Shown here: positions 1-9,811 of the stretch, piece after piece | Layout: each line of letters starts with the position of its first letter | Position numbering within the stretch: the first letter of the stretch is position 1 | Source of the DNA: Acidimicrobiia bacterium | GTDB lineage: Bacteria; Actinomycetota; Acidimicrobiia; Acidimicrobiales; CAIXPF01 | Direction of reading: 5' to 3' | NCBI GenBank assembly: GCA_947476745.1 | Contig: CANJRG010000001.1 | Location: forward strand, 1 to 64,000 | DNA length: 64,000 bases | Program-made: the position numbers and the translations under genes | Notes under the pieces: generated by a model | Databases searched by the model: none | Seen by the model: the letters and a program-made list of their open reading frames with translations, nothing else | What the model was told of the DNA's origin: nothing

Positions 1-245
1 AGCCACACGAACACCATCGCCACCAGCACCCCGACCGCGGAGAGCGAGGCGGTGACGATCTGCTCGGTGGTGAGAGCGGTACGGGCTCGGTTGTGTCGCC
101 CACGGCGGCGGCCCGAGGCACGCCGGGAGTCCGGGCCTACCTCGCCCACCCAAATGACCGCACGGGTCTGGTCGGCCGCTACGTCGGCCGAGCTTGCGGT
201 CGCATTCGGGGCAGGGTCGCTGAGGGGTTCTGTGGTGGGGTCCAT
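1..245 (-). CDS. N-terminal fragment of a single-pass or multi-pass membrane protein
   Basis: Partial gene: ATG at 245 reading leftwards, open to the window edge (81 codons). The first 60 or so residues are polar, with an Arg-rich stretch (RRASGRRRGRHNR), followed by a hydrophobic run (IVTASLSAVGVLVAMVFVWL) that looks like a first membrane segment with a positive-inside flank. This arrangement is typical of cytoplasmic N-tails on wall-associated or sortase-like actinobacterial membrane proteins, but no domain is visible before the edge, so the function is unknown. No strong Shine-Dalgarno precedes the start. Confidence 0.55.
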   Translation of the reverse strand, partial: MDPTTEPLSDPAPNATASSADVAADQTRAVIWVGEVGPDSRRASGRRRGRHNRARTALTTEQIVTASLSAVGVLVAMVFVW

Positions 246-411
246 CGTGCAGTCGCCGGGTGCGCGTCCCCTTCGGGGCGCTCGACCCAAGCTAACCGCG
301 CGTCCACCGTTGCTGGCGTCACCGACACCGCGGGATCACCGGAATGCGGGGAGCACCGGAATGCCGGGATCGGGCGCCGGCGACCTCCGGCCCGTCACGG
401 GAGGTCGGCGA

Positions 412-696
412 TCAGCCGGCTCGACGCAGCACGGGCGCGGGGTTGGCCCGCTGAGGTTGCGCCGCCTTGATGTCCTCGAGCAGCGATCGCAGCTCGATCG
501 GCTCACCACCGCGGCTCCACGAACGCTTGTCACAGGTCGAACAAGAAGTCATCGTGACCGCCTCGCTGCGGACGAAGATGGTGATGGTGACCAGGTTGCC
601 GCTGCAGCCGTTGCTGCAACGTCCGTCGGTCACCGGCGCGGCGACCTCGTCCGTCACGTTCGCATCCGTCGACGCCGGCCTCGATTGTCTACCCAT
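412..696 (-). CDS. Small zinc-ribbon-like protein
   Basis: Ninety-four residues. The middle holds CSNGC followed about 20 residues later by CSTC, then W-S-R-G-G-E and a leucine-rich tail (ELRSLLEDI). Two Cys pairs flanking a short beta-like stretch look like a zinc ribbon; similar short Cys-pair proteins with a WxRGGE-type ending are common in actinobacteria (from memory). Function is unknown. GAGGGG lies about 9 nt before the ATG, so this gene appears to be leadered. It lies alone between the left-edge membrane gene and the CPBP protease, all on the minus strand. Confidence 0.55.
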   Translation of the reverse strand: MGRQSRPASTDANVTDEVAAPVTDGRCSNGCSGNLVTITIFVRSEAVTMTSCSTCDKRSWSRGGEPIELRSLLEDIKAAQPQRANPAPVLRRAG

Positions 697-940
697 GTCC
701 TGCCCCTCGTGTGCTCCCGCCCGGTCGGGGGCCTACCCAACCCGGAGCGTTTCGGCAGTACTGCATCGACCGTTCTGGGGATTCCGCTGAAGCGTCGTCA
801 TCCAATTGACACAAAAAACCGGGACCATAGACCTAGCCGCTGAGCGACCGGGGCCCCCTCCGGTTCCAGCCGATGGCACCCGTCCCGGCCCGTCCGGCAA
901 CGGCCGTCCGGCCCCAGCGGCCCGCCGGCCCATCGGGCTG

Positions 941-1765
941 TCAGCGCTTCGCCAGGTAGAGCACCGTGCTGGCGTTGAAACAGACATGGGCCATGATGGC
1001 GGGCCCGAGCCGGCCGTAGGCCAGCGCCAGGCCGCCGAAGGTCAGGCCGGCCACGAACAGGCCGACGAACTGCACCGGCTGGAAGTGGACGGCGGCGAAC
1101 ACGGCGGAGCTGATCACCAGCGCAGCCCAACCGGGCATGCGCCCGGCGAGCCCTCTGAGCAGCAGACCGCGGAACATCAGCTCCTCGACGACGGGGGCGG
1201 CCACCGCAAGCAGCAGGAACAGGCCCACCAGGCCCACCCAGCCACTGCCCTTGCTGATGAGGGACCGAGCCGGACCGTCGGCGTCGATGCCGAACAGTGC
1301 GTACACCGCCCCGATCGCCACCTGAGCTCCGACCCCACAGGCCATCCCGACCATAGGGTCCAGCGCAGAGAAGCGCAGACCCAGATCGTCGCGCCAGCTG
1401 CGTCCGCGGCCGGTGGTGCCCAGCGCCACGGCGGCCAGCTCGGTGGCCCACACCGGGATCTGCCACACCGCCAGCGCCACCAGCGGCGCCCCGGCGGCCA
1501 CGGCCACGATCTCGTCCTGGAGGGTGCCACCGGCGGCGACGCCCGAAGCCATACCGGCGACCACGAACAACGGGCCGGCGAGTGAGAACACCACCGCCCC
1601 GACGACCTGGCTGGCCAGCCACCCCCCGACGCAGAGCGACACCCATCCCGACACTCTCCCCGGGTGACGATCGGGACCGGGCTGGGCAGGGGCGCCGAGG
1701 CGACCGACGAGACGGCTCACGGCCCCGAAGTTAGCCATCCCACGCCGATGCCCACCGATCCGCAT
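941..1765 (-). CDS. CPBP family intramembrane metalloprotease
   Basis: A 274-residue polytopic membrane protein of the CPBP (CAAX protease and bacteriocin-processing; Abi) family. The family signatures are visible: EELMFR near residues 194-199, FAAVHF near 223-228, and AHVCFN near 257-262, which supply the Glu and His residues of the presumed metal site inside the membrane. Several hydrophobic segments lie on both sides. The substrate is unknown. An alternative start is ATG at 1738 (MANFG). The gene is divergent from ftsH, with only about 30-57 bp between starts, so the promoters must be closely packed. Confidence 0.85.
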   Translation of the reverse strand: MRIGGHRRGMANFGAVSRLVGRLGAPAQPGPDRHPGRVSGWVSLCVGGWLASQVVGAVVFSLAGPLFVVAGMASGVAAGGTLQDEIVAVAAGAPLVALAVWQIPVWATELAAVALGTTGRGRSWRDDLGLRFSALDPMVGMACGVGAQVAIGAVYALFGIDADGPARSLISKGSGWVGLVGLFLLLAVAAPVVEELMFRGLLLRGLAGRMPGWAALVISSAVFAAVHFQPVQFVGLFVAGLTFGGLALAYGRLGPAIMAHVCFNASTVLYLAKR

Positions 1766-1782
1766 TCCGGCCAGGTGAGACC

Positions 1783-1788
1783 TAGCAT
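1783..1788 (+). promoter_or_regulatory. Leaderless -10 element of ftsH
   Basis: TAGCAT ends 6 nt before the ftsH ATG at 1795. No Shine-Dalgarno is present. The spacing places the transcription start at or within a base or two of the start codon. Confidence 0.6.
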
Positions 1789-1794
1789 GAACTC

Positions 1795-3729
1795 ATGGAA
1801 CCCAAGGCAAACCCGCCCGGCGGCCCCGACGGCGGCAAGACGCCGGGATCAGGCGCCCGAGGCGAGAACGGCTTCCCCAAATGGGCCATCTGGGCGCTGG
1901 TCGGCCTGGTCGTCCTCGTCCTGGTGGTGCCCACCATCCTGCGCGGCCAGACCGGCACCAAGATCACCTACACCGAGTTCATGACCGCGGTGAAGGAGGA
2001 CCGGGTCGAGCGGATCGTGTTCGACAACACGACCGGCGGCATCGACGGGACCTACACCAACAGTGAGAAGTTCCACACCACCGGGTACCTCGACTTCAAC
2101 GAGGCCGACCGGTTGCTGCTCGAGGAGCACAACGTCATCCAGCAACCGGCGACCCCCCAGTCCGGCTTTGTCGCCCAACTCCTGCCCATCCTGCTGCCCT
2201 TCGCCCTACTCATCGGCTTCTTCTGGTGGATGCAGCGCCGGGCGTCGGGGCAGATGGGCAACATCATGTCCATCGGCCGGAGCCGGGCCAAGACGTATTC
2301 CACCGAACGGCCTTCCACCACCTTCGACGACGTCGCCGGCTACAGCGGAGTGAAGCAGGAGATCTGCGAGGTCATCGACTTCCTGCGTAGCCCGGCGAAA
2401 TTCGCCGCCATCGGCGCCCGGATCCCGAAGGGTGTGCTGCTGGTCGGACCGCCCGGCACAGGCAAGACACTGATCGCCCGAGCGGTGGCCGGTGAAGCCG
2501 GCGTCCCGTTCCTGTCGGTGACCGGCTCGGACTTCATGGAGATGTTCGTCGGCGTCGGCGCCTCCCGGGTGCGCGACCTCTTTCAGTCCGCCCGTAAGAT
2601 GGGACGAGCGATCATCTTCATCGACGAGATCGACTCCATCGGCCGCAAGCGCGGGGCTGGCCTCGGCGGTGGTCATGACGAGCGCGAGCAGACGCTCAAC
2701 CAGATGCTGTCGGAGATGGACGGCTTCGAGGCCACCGAGGGCTTGGTGATCATCGCCGCCACCAATCGGCCCGATGTGCTCGACCCGGCGCTGCTGCGGC
2801 CGGGCCGCTTCGACCGGCAGGTGATCGTGCCACTGCCGGAGTTCACCGAGCGCCTGGCCATCCTGAAGGTGCACTGCAAGCACAAGCGGATCGCTCCCGA
2901 CGTAGACCTCAGCATCGTCGCCCGGGGAACGCCAGGCATGGCCGGCGCCGATCTCGCGAACCTGGTGAACGAAGCCGCCCTGTTCGCCGTGCGTGGCGGC
3001 CAGGACGTGATCCGGGCCAGCAATTTCGAGGATGCCCGCGACCGCGTCATGATCGGCCAGCGCCGTGAGTCCGTCGTCATGAACGACCACGAGAAGGAGA
3101 TGACCGCGTACCACGAGGCCGGCCACGCCCTCGTCGCGGAGTTACTGCCGGGGTGCGACCCGGTGCACAAGGTCACGATCCTGCCCACCGGTATGGCCCT
3201 CGGCGTGACCATGACCCTGCCCCAGGAGGACCGGCACTCGCTGTCCCAGTCGGGCATCGAGGACCGCCTGGCGATGATGCTCGGCGGCCGCATCGCAGAG
3301 GATTCGGTCTACGGCGAGGTCACCAACGGGGCCTCCGACGACCTGCGCAAGGCCACCGAGTTCGCCCGCAAGATGGTCCGCGAGTGGGGCATGTCCAAGC
3401 GGATCGGCCCGATGGCCTGGGGCTCGGGTGCCCCGGTCTTCCTCGGTGAGGACTGGATGCAGACGAAGGAGTACTCCGAGGAGACCGCCCGGACCATCGA
3501 CGAGGAGATCGAACGGATCCTTCGGGAGGCCGAGGACCGCACTCGCCAGTTGCTGCATGACAACCGTAAGGCCTTGGAGATGATCGCCCGGGCGCTGCTC
3601 GAGCAGGAAACCGTCGACGGCCGCGAAGTGAACCGATTGATCAAGCTGTCGCAGTCCCCGGCAACGCCGGCCGCCGAGGTGGCACCGCCGCCACCGCCGC
3701 CACCCCCGCCCCCGGCCCCGGTGATCTGA
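1795..3729 (+). CDS. ftsH: ATP-dependent zinc metalloprotease FtsH
   Basis: A 644-residue membrane AAA+ protease that degrades membrane and regulatory proteins. Domains in order: Gly/Pro-rich cytoplasmic tail, TM1 at about 29-48, short extracytoplasmic domain, TM2 at about 125-146, AAA+ module with Walker A GPPGTGKT (218-225) and Walker B IIFIDEID (about 272-279), then the M41 peptidase with HEAGH at 440-444 and the third zinc ligand in SDDLRKAT near 515. The C-terminus ends in an uninterrupted run of about ten prolines, absent from most FtsH proteins. The ATG is fixed by the leaderless -10 just upstream. A strong hairpin follows the stop. Confidence 0.97.
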   Translation: MEPKANPPGGPDGGKTPGSGARGENGFPKWAIWALVGLVVLVLVVPTILRGQTGTKITYTEFMTAVKEDRVERIVFDNTTGGIDGTYTNSEKFHTTGYLDFNEADRLLLEEHNVIQQPATPQSGFVAQLLPILLPFALLIGFFWWMQRRASGQMGNIMSIGRSRAKTYSTERPSTTFDDVAGYSGVKQEICEVIDFLRSPAKFAAIGARIPKGVLLVGPPGTGKTLIARAVAGEAGVPFLSVTGSDFMEMFVGVGASRVRDLFQSARKMGRAIIFIDEIDSIGRKRGAGLGGGHDEREQTLNQMLSEMDGFEATEGLVIIAATNRPDVLDPALLRPGRFDRQVIVPLPEFTERLAILKVHCKHKRIAPDVDLSIVARGTPGMAGADLANLVNEAALFAVRGGQDVIRASNFEDARDRVMIGQRRESVVMNDHEKEMTAYHEAGHALVAELLPGCDPVHKVTILPTGMALGVTMTLPQEDRHSLSQSGIEDRLAMMLGGRIAEDSVYGEVTNGASDDLRKATEFARKMVREWGMSKRIGPMAWGSGAPVFLGEDWMQTKEYSEETARTIDEEIERILREAEDRTRQLLHDNRKALEMIARALLEQETVDGREVNRLIKLSQSPATPAAEVAPPPPPPPPPPAPVI

Positions 3730-3759
3730 AGGACCGCCGTCGACCCCGGCGCCACAGCT

Positions 3760-3785
3760 CGACGCCACCCTGCGGGGTGGCGTCG
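3760..3785. terminator. Bidirectional terminator hairpin
   Basis: A perfect 11-bp inverted repeat (CGACGCCACCC / GGGTGGCGTCG) around a 4-nt loop. It lies between the converging ends of ftsH and the thioredoxin-like gene. There is no clear U-tract, as is common in actinobacterial terminators. Confidence 0.65.
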
Positions 3786-3816
3786 GCGCGTTCGGGCTGT
3801 CGGTCCCTTCGCGGCG

Positions 3817-4230
3817 TCAGCGCAGCTCCGCCAGCGCGCCCCACAGATCGGACGCGGAGACGGGGCCGAGGAAATGCCGACGCACGACGCCCTCGGCATC
3901 GACGAGGAGGAGCAGGGGCACCGCATCGATTCGGTAGCGCTCGTGCAGCCCCACATCGGCCTTGGCCTCGAGGTTCTGTACCGCCACCTCGGCGCCCTCG
4001 ACGATCTGGGCCCGTTCCCATACCGAGGCGCACACTTCGCAGGTCACTGAGCTGAACAGAACCACCAACCAGGGGGCGTCGGGCCGGGCGAAATCACGGC
4101 GGTCCAGTTGGGCCGGCACCGTCCACGACGGGCTTGATTCCGGTACCGGCCCGCTGCGCCGAGCCAGCACGGTGGCCACGATCGCCGCAACCCCGGCCAG
4201 CACCACAACGGCGACGAGACGCCCCACCAT
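3817..4230 (-). CDS. Membrane-anchored thioredoxin-fold protein
   Basis: A 137-residue protein with an N-terminal hydrophobic anchor (residues 4-22) and a thioredoxin fold outside the membrane. The redox motif is C64-E-V-C67 in FSSVTCEVCASVW, and a cis-proline equivalent sits in DAVPLLLLVDAEG. CEVC differs from classical CGPC, so redox potential and role (disulfide reductase, oxidase or cytochrome maturation) cannot be assigned. It is the last gene of an apparent operon: it starts 3 nt after the stop of the DUF5719-like gene, which overlaps the large glycosyltransferase. Export of all three products suggests a cell-envelope role. Confidence 0.8.
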   Translation of the reverse strand: MVGRLVAVVVLAGVAAIVATVLARRSGPVPESSPSWTVPAQLDRRDFARPDAPWLVVLFSSVTCEVCASVWERAQIVEGAEVAVQNLEAKADVGLHERYRIDAVPLLLLVDAEGVVRRHFLGPVSASDLWGALAELR

Positions 4231-4233
4231 CGC

Positions 4234-6078
4234 TCAGTTGCTCCCCTGGGGCGCCGTGGTGGCCGGCACCGTCACGGCAGCGACGGTAGTCGGAACGGCG
4301 GCCCTCGAGACGGTCACGGTCGTGGTCGTGACACCGCCGGCCACCGTCGTGGTGGTGGTGGTCACCACGGTGGTCGTCGAGGCCCGGGTGGTCGAGGTCG
4401 AGCTCGTCGTCGTCACGGCGGTGGTCGTGGTGGTGACCGGCACGGTCGTGCGGACCACCGCCGGGACGGCGATGTCGCCGAGGGGGCCGGGCACCACCAC
4501 ACCGACGGCCATCGGCACGGCCGGAGCGAAGCTGGTGTCGGGCACCGGCGAGAACACCTGGACACCGTCCACGACGATCGGTCCGCTCCCGCTCACCCGG
4601 ACGAGCAACGGGCCGGACCCCGCGGCGAAGGCCAGGGGCAGCTCGATCTGCTGACGGGCGCCGATCCGACGGGCCGATGCAGGCAGCTCGACGGTGATGG
4701 AACGTCCCTTGCCCCATGCGGTGATGCTGAGATCGACCGGCTGGTCGGGCATGGCGTTGGTGATGACCACCTTGGCCTCCTTCACATCGGACCTCGCCGC
4801 CATCACCACGACCCAGTCCGTCGCCACCACCGGGGTGCCTAGCGAGGCCGACAGTCCGGCCGGCAGCGGACCCAGCGTCACCTCGGTCCCCAGGGACGGG
4901 GTGCTGGACGAGGCTGCGGAACCCGACGGCGAGGCCGGAGACTTGGCAGCCGCATCCCCACCCTCGTCCTCGGCCACCGCCGCCGCAGCGACGACCGAGC
5001 CGCTGAGCTGCACCCGTTCGGCCACGACCGGCACCCGGTTGAGCGACCGCACCGTGGTCGTGTGCCGCAGGGGCTTGGGAATGCGTCCCTCGTCGTTCAG
5101 GACGACCTCGCCGTAGGACTGCGGCGGGATCTGCAGCTCGAAGGGCTCGATGCCCAGTTCCTGGGTCGATCGCGGCCGATCCACGGACACCTCGACCTCG
5201 GCCGTCTCCTCGGACGGGTTGTACACGGCGATGCGTTCGAAGGTGGATGCGTCCACCCGCCCGTCGGCGAAGTACCACGAGGTGGCCGGCGCCGGAGCGC
5301 CAGGGGTGACGTCGAGGGTGACCGTGCCGTCGGTACCGGTCAGCGTCTGCAACCGGTCGACCACGAGACGGCCGCTACGGGCGGTGATCGTGGTGGAGAT
5401 CCGTTGGCGCACCGGCACGGTGCCCGTCACGTCGACGGTCACCAGGCGGCGGGCCGGCACGAGGAAGCCCTGCAGGGCCTCGGGGGCGCGGAACCCGTCG
5501 TCGGTGTCGAAGGTGATATCGACCACCGCCTCGGCCGGGAAGGGGTTGAACAAGGCCAGGCGGAGCGAGGATCCGTCCTGGGGCGAGGTCTGGCCCCAGG
5601 GGAAGTACCACCGCGTCGATGCCCGCGAGCTGCACCGGTCGCTGTCCCAGCCACCGACCCCGCGCACCTCATGGGTGACCACGACCCCTCCGTGATCGAG
5701 CTCGACGAGCGCCGCCGCCCACTCCCCCTTCGCCACGCTCGACAGAGCGGTCTGCACCTGGTCGTGCGGGCCCACCGCGACCGGGACGCGAACAACATCC
5801 TTGCCCTCGACGAAGATCTGGAGCACTCCCGCCACCTGGGCATCGGTCGGGTTCGCGACGGTGACGGTCTGGTCCGCAGGGCCATTGCCCATGGCCGATC
5901 CTCCGGCACAGAACCAGGTCGAGGACCCGGCGTCGTCCGGGGTGATCAACGGGCTCAAGGCAGCGGCGGTGACCGCATCGGCCTGCACCGCGACAGGAGT
6001 GATGCGCGGATCGAGCAGCAACGCTGCGCCGGCCAGTCCGGCCAGCGCCACGACCACCGGGATGCGGCGAAGGATCAT
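4234..6078 (-). CDS. DUF5719-like secreted or membrane-anchored protein
   Basis: A 614-residue exported protein. Residues 4-22 form a signal peptide or anchor. The body is built of repeated beta-sandwich-like units with recurring phrases (TVTVANPTDAQ, LALFNPFPAEA, IAVYNPSEETA), and the last 90 or so residues are Thr/Val-rich low complexity, resembling a wall-spanning linker. The pattern and its place next to a giant GT2 membrane protein match the actinobacterial DUF5719 family, whose function is unknown. Its ATG overlaps the stop of the upstream glycosyltransferase by 4 nt (ATGA), so translation is probably coupled and the two may work together on a surface glycan. Confidence 0.75.
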   Translation of the reverse strand: MILRRIPVVVALAGLAGAALLLDPRITPVAVQADAVTAAALSPLITPDDAGSSTWFCAGGSAMGNGPADQTVTVANPTDAQVAGVLQIFVEGKDVVRVPVAVGPHDQVQTALSSVAKGEWAAALVELDHGGVVVTHEVRGVGGWDSDRCSSRASTRWYFPWGQTSPQDGSSLRLALFNPFPAEAVVDITFDTDDGFRAPEALQGFLVPARRLVTVDVTGTVPVRQRISTTITARSGRLVVDRLQTLTGTDGTVTLDVTPGAPAPATSWYFADGRVDASTFERIAVYNPSEETAEVEVSVDRPRSTQELGIEPFELQIPPQSYGEVVLNDEGRIPKPLRHTTTVRSLNRVPVVAERVQLSGSVVAAAAVAEDEGGDAAAKSPASPSGSAASSSTPSLGTEVTLGPLPAGLSASLGTPVVATDWVVVMAARSDVKEAKVVITNAMPDQPVDLSITAWGKGRSITVELPASARRIGARQQIELPLAFAAGSGPLLVRVSGSGPIVVDGVQVFSPVPDTSFAPAVPMAVGVVVPGPLGDIAVPAVVRTTVPVTTTTTAVTTTSSTSTTRASTTTVVTTTTTTVAGGVTTTTVTVSRAAVPTTVAAVTVPATTAPQGSN

Positions 6079-9000
6079 CGCTGCCCCTCCTCGGCCCCGG
6101 CGCAGTCCTGGCCGGCGCAGTCCTGGCCGGCGCAGTCCTGGCCGGCGCCGTCCGCCACGTCGACCGCCTTCGACGCGCCGATCCCCGGCTGCGCGGCCCC
6201 CGGGTAAACGACGGCCGGATCCGTAACGGCCGGTTCATCGACGCCGGGGTCCGCGGTCACGACCTGCACCGCGGTGACGATCCGCGGGCTCGCCGGGACG
6301 GGCGGCGGGCTCGGCGAGGCTGCAACGAGCGCCGTCGCGGCCTCGGGCGCGGCGGCTGCCCCACGGCGACGGGCCAGACGGGCGGAGGTCCGCACCGCGA
6401 CCACGGCCAGCCCCAGCCAACCCATCGCCTGGAGCACCCACAGCAACCGCCCGGTCACCGGCGACGCGAAGTGCAGCGTCGCCGTGCCCGACGAGGTCAC
6501 CTCGTAGCGGTTGGTGAACCCGATGCCCTCCCCGGAAGCCACCGAGCTTCCGTCGACCTCGAGGTTCCACCGGGGATCGAACGACTCGGCAAGCTGCACG
6601 ACGTCACCGCCGGACAGTTCGCCCTCGAACCGCCGTGGCCCGATGGCCTGCAACGCTGCAGCGGCCGGGGCCGCGCCGTCGGAGAAGGACAGGTCAGCAG
6701 CCCGGGTGGCATCGGCGGGCACCAGCACCGTCATCGGCTGCCAGGCGGTGTTCCGGTACACCCGGATGGCCGCGTTCAGGTCGACCGGGGCGAGGTCCAG
6801 CTGGCTGGACAGGGTTGCGTCGATCCACGGCGGGGCCGGGCGCTCGTTGCTCACGAACGGGGTCGGGGCCAGACGATCCACGACCACCACGTACCGCACG
6901 GCGAGCAGGCCGAGTGTCTGACCGAGGCGGTTGTCACCACCGCGCCGGGCCGTGTCGAGCACTTCGGGGATGACCTGGGTCGCATCGGTCAGCGGGCCGG
7001 TCCACACCGCGTCGAGCGTCGGGTAACCCACCGTCGTGGCGTAGCTGCTGACCCCGTCACCCAAGGGCCAGCCCGCGACCGGTAGTACGTCCTGCGCCCC
7101 CAGCCACAGCACCCGGAACGGCCCGGTGGTCGCCGGTTCGGTCCCGACGAATCGTAGGACCCGGTCGTACCCGCCCCGTGGCATCTTCCAGCGGCCGTCG
7201 ATGGAGATCAGCACGATCGGCAGCACCGCCAGCAGCAACGCCCCGGCTGCGAGGACGCTGGCGAACTGCCGCCAGCCGAAGCGGTACCCGCGCAGGTCGA
7301 GATCGAATGCCGCCATGCCGGCACCGACGGCGACGGCGATGCCCAGCGAGGCCGGGGCCAGCAGCACCTCCGCCGGGGGCAGGGCGACGTCGACCCAGCC
7401 GGCCTGCACCACGGCGACCACCGCCAGCGGCAGGACGTACAGGCACCAACCGCGTACCGCCCATCCCAACCGCCAGGACCGGCCGATCGCCAACCCGGCG
7501 AAACCGGCCACCAACAGACCCCAGGTGACCCAGGCACCACCGAGGCGGCCGCTGTAGAAGTGCAGCAACTCCCACAAGCGATGCTCCGCCGCACCGCCGA
7601 TGCCACCGAGGCTGTGCACGTCGGGGTCATCGCCCTTCCACGACGAGATCAGCCAGGGCGCGTGCAAGGCCAGGCCGGCCACGACGCCGACGACGGTGCC
7701 GGCGGCGAGGCGCGGAAGGCTGCGCCCCGCTCCCATCACCAGCGAACCCAGCCCGAAAGCCACCGCGACGAGCAAAACCACCAGCGCTGCGACCGGGGAG
7801 AGGGACACCACTGCGGCGACGCCGAGCGCGATGACGGCGGTGGCATGCACCAGGGAACGCCGCGTCGTCGGACCGTACGGCTCGGTACCACCGAGCTCCG
7901 CCATGGCCCGCACCAGCCACGGCAGTACGCCGTAGAGGGCCAGGGCCGACCATCGGCCGCCCGCCAGCGCGTTGTACAGCAGCGGGTTGGCGGCGTAGGC
8001 GAGCAGCATCGCCCCCTTGGCCCGGCTGTGCGGGGTGAACGAGCCGAGCCGCCACAACCCCACCAGACCGAACGGCACGAAACCAAGGATCAGCACCGTG
8101 CGCAGCAGGCCGGTGGCGCCCATCACGACCACGCCGGCGAGACCGGTCAGCCACAGGCCGGTGGCACCCGGGCCGGCGTCGCCGAGGCCGGCCGCGACCC
8201 AACCTCCCCAGCTGGTGCGCAGCAGGTCGGCCGCACGGTCGGGGAAGGGGACGAACTCGCCGATGGCCGGCACCCCCCGGGTGATCAGGTGGCGACTGCC
8301 GAACAGCAGCACCAGCGCCACGGCCAACGCCAACAGCACGTTCTGCGGCTGCGTCGCCGCACCCCGGTTGGCCAGCCACTGGCGGACGGCGTCGCCGAGC
8401 GAGGCGGTGGCCTCGTGGTCGCCCACCTGGCCGCGCACGAACCCCGTGAGACGTGCTGAGCCGCGCGACTGCAGGCGCCGCAACTCCAGGTCGGTGATCT
8501 GGCGCTGCTGTTTGACCTGGCGTCGCTTGGCCACGATCGAACCGGTGCGACGAAGGTTCCAGGTCCACGCACCGGCCACGTCACGGGCGTGGGCGAACCG
8601 GCCGACCAAGAGCACCGCTACCAACTCCAGCATCGACAGCACGGCCTGCTGGACCAGCTCGCCGACCAGGTAGAACCAGCCGTAGTTGGTGCAGACCATG
8701 CGCAATCGGTGGCGCAACTGCAAGCGGCGGCGATCATCGGGGCGACGTTCGCCGAGTGCCTCCACGTGACGGGCCCGGGCGGAGGGCACCACCAGCACGC
8801 GGGCACCGACCAGGTGCGCCCGCCAGCACAGGTCGGTGTCCTCGCCGTGGAAGGTGATCTCCTCGTCGAAGCCCCCGAGGGCCCGCAGCAGATCGGCCCG
8901 GACCAGGAAGCACGAGTCGGGCACGAAGAAGACGTCGCGCACCGCGTCGTGTTGCTCCTGGTCGAGCTCACCGCGCTCGCACAACGGGAACGGCGCACCG

Positions 9001-9497
9001 AAGCGGTCGGCGCCCATCCCGGTGGTCAGCAGGGCATCAACCTGATCCCAGCGCACCACCTTGGGCCCCACCACCGCAGCATTGGAGCGGTACGCCTCCT
9101 CCACCAGCAGCCTGACCGCGTTCGACGCGAGCGCCACGTCGTCATGGCAGACCAGGAAGAACGGCGCGCCCTCGACCATACCGAGGGCGGTGTTGACCGC
9201 CGCTCCCACCCCGTTGTTGGTCTCCAGCCGGCGGACGTAGGCCCGTGGTGCCACGGCAGCGATGCGCGGCGTCGGGTCGACGTCACCGGCGTTGTCGATC
9301 ACCAGGATCGAGAGGTTCGGGTACTCCTGGGAGGCGAGGGCCTCGAGCGCTTCCTCGAACCACGGACCGGGGTTGTGGGTCACCACCACGGCGACAACCG
9401 CGGGAAGCGCAGCCGCGGCGGCACGTGCCTCGTCGGCACCGTCGTCGACGGACTCCTCCCCTAGCGGATCCGGATCGAGGGCGACGCGCTCATCCAC
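6075..9497 (-). CDS. Giant GT2 glycosyltransferase with a multi-pass membrane domain
   Basis: 1140 residues. The N-terminal GT2 (GT-A) domain, about residues 30-290, has VVTHNPGPWFEEAL, the metal site HDDVAL and the base-containing segment GEDTDLCWR. From about 380 to 720 there are roughly a dozen hydrophobic segments. A soluble extracytoplasmic stretch follows, then one more membrane helix near 1035-1055. This layout suggests the enzyme builds and helps transfer a lipid-linked sugar at the membrane. The C-terminal tail carries three AGQDC repeats encoded by a 15-bp tandem repeat. The GTG start at 9497 is supported by a TAACTT hexamer 9 nt upstream. It is the first gene of a three-gene operon. 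Confidence 0.88.
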   Translation of the reverse strand: MDERVALDPDPLGEESVDDGADEARAAAAALPAVVAVVVTHNPGPWFEEALEALASQEYPNLSILVIDNAGDVDPTPRIAAVAPRAYVRRLETNNGVGAAVNTALGMVEGAPFFLVCHDDVALASNAVRLLVEEAYRSNAAVVGPKVVRWDQVDALLTTGMGADRFGAPFPLCERGELDQEQHDAVRDVFFVPDSCFLVRADLLRALGGFDEEITFHGEDTDLCWRAHLVGARVLVVPSARARHVEALGERRPDDRRRLQLRHRLRMVCTNYGWFYLVGELVQQAVLSMLELVAVLLVGRFAHARDVAGAWTWNLRRTGSIVAKRRQVKQQRQITDLELRRLQSRGSARLTGFVRGQVGDHEATASLGDAVRQWLANRGAATQPQNVLLALAVALVLLFGSRHLITRGVPAIGEFVPFPDRAADLLRTSWGGWVAAGLGDAGPGATGLWLTGLAGVVVMGATGLLRTVLILGFVPFGLVGLWRLGSFTPHSRAKGAMLLAYAANPLLYNALAGGRWSALALYGVLPWLVRAMAELGGTEPYGPTTRRSLVHATAVIALGVAAVVSLSPVAALVVLLVAVAFGLGSLVMGAGRSLPRLAAGTVVGVVAGLALHAPWLISSWKGDDPDVHSLGGIGGAAEHRLWELLHFYSGRLGGAWVTWGLLVAGFAGLAIGRSWRLGWAVRGWCLYVLPLAVVAVVQAGWVDVALPPAEVLLAPASLGIAVAVGAGMAAFDLDLRGYRFGWRQFASVLAAGALLLAVLPIVLISIDGRWKMPRGGYDRVLRFVGTEPATTGPFRVLWLGAQDVLPVAGWPLGDGVSSYATTVGYPTLDAVWTGPLTDATQVIPEVLDTARRGGDNRLGQTLGLLAVRYVVVVDRLAPTPFVSNERPAPPWIDATLSSQLDLAPVDLNAAIRVYRNTAWQPMTVLVPADATRAADLSFSDGAAPAAAALQAIGPRRFEGELSGGDVVQLAESFDPRWNLEVDGSSVASGEGIGFTNRYEVTSSGTATLHFASPVTGRLLWVLQAMGWLGLAVVAVRTSARLARRRGAAAAPEAATALVAASPSPPPVPASPRIVTAVQVVTADPGVDEPAVTDPAVVYPGAAQPGIGASKAVDVADGAGQDCAGQDCAGQDCAGAEEGQR
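6100..6144. repeat. 15-bp tandem repeat, three copies
   Basis: Unit GCGCAGTCCTGGCCG repeated three times without change. It lies in the 3' end of the large glycosyltransferase gene and encodes AGQDC units in frame, so copy-number change would lengthen or shorten the tail without a frameshift. Confidence 0.9.
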
Positions 9498-9506
9498 GAT
9501 AGGGAG

Positions 9507-9512
9507 AAGTTA
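9507..9512 (-). promoter_or_regulatory. Leaderless -10 element of the giant glycosyltransferase
   Basis: TAACTT on the minus strand, 9 nt before the GTG at 9497. No Shine-Dalgarno is visible. Confidence 0.45.
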
Positions 9513-9587
9513 CTCGCCCGCCCCCCGACCACCGGGGATGGCCCCACCGGGGTGGCTCACGTGCGCCATTGAGCGGACGGCACCCGG

Positions 9588-9593
9588 TACGGT
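9588..9593 (+). promoter_or_regulatory. Leaderless -10 element of the small ORF at 9602
   Basis: TACGGT ends 8 nt before the ATG at 9602 and would also drive the downstream GT4 and reductase genes. Confidence 0.45.
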
Positions 9594-9601
9594 GGAAGTC
9601 C

Positions 9602-9811
9602 ATGGAAGGACCGACGCGCCGCGGAGTGGAGATGGGGGTCGGCCTCGCCCTGCTGGGCGTCCAGCGTTGGATGAGTGTGCGCCCCGACCTCGAGGCCGAG
9701 CTGGACCGCCTGGGCCGCCACACGCTGGCCGACACCAGCCGTGAGCTGGGCGGTGCGGTTACCCGGCTCGTCGGTCGCCTGACCGGCGGCTCCTCCCCCT
9801 CGCGCCCGTGA
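9602..9811 (+). CDS. Small hypothetical protein ahead of a glycosyltransferase
   Basis: Sixty-nine residues from ATG 9602 (MEGPTRRGVE). The sequence is mostly amphipathic helix with alternating Leu and charged residues (LEAELDRLGRHTLADTSRELG) and no signal peptide or Cys motif. I do not recognise the family. Support comes from the TACGGT promoter element at the right distance and from the GTGA overlap of its stop with the next start, which suggests translational coupling. A longer in-frame start at 9569 exists but would lie upstream of the promoter. Confidence 0.5.
   Translation: MEGPTRRGVEMGVGLALLGVQRWMSVRPDLEAELDRLGRHTLADTSRELGGAVTRLVGRLTGGSSPSRP

Noticed and set aside
806-834. TTGACA followed 16 nt later by TAGACC, resembling a sigma-70 promoter on the plus strand
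   Set aside because: The -10 lacks the final T and no plus-strand gene follows before ftsH; it would fire into the end of the CPBP gene. Left as unexplained AT-rich sequence.
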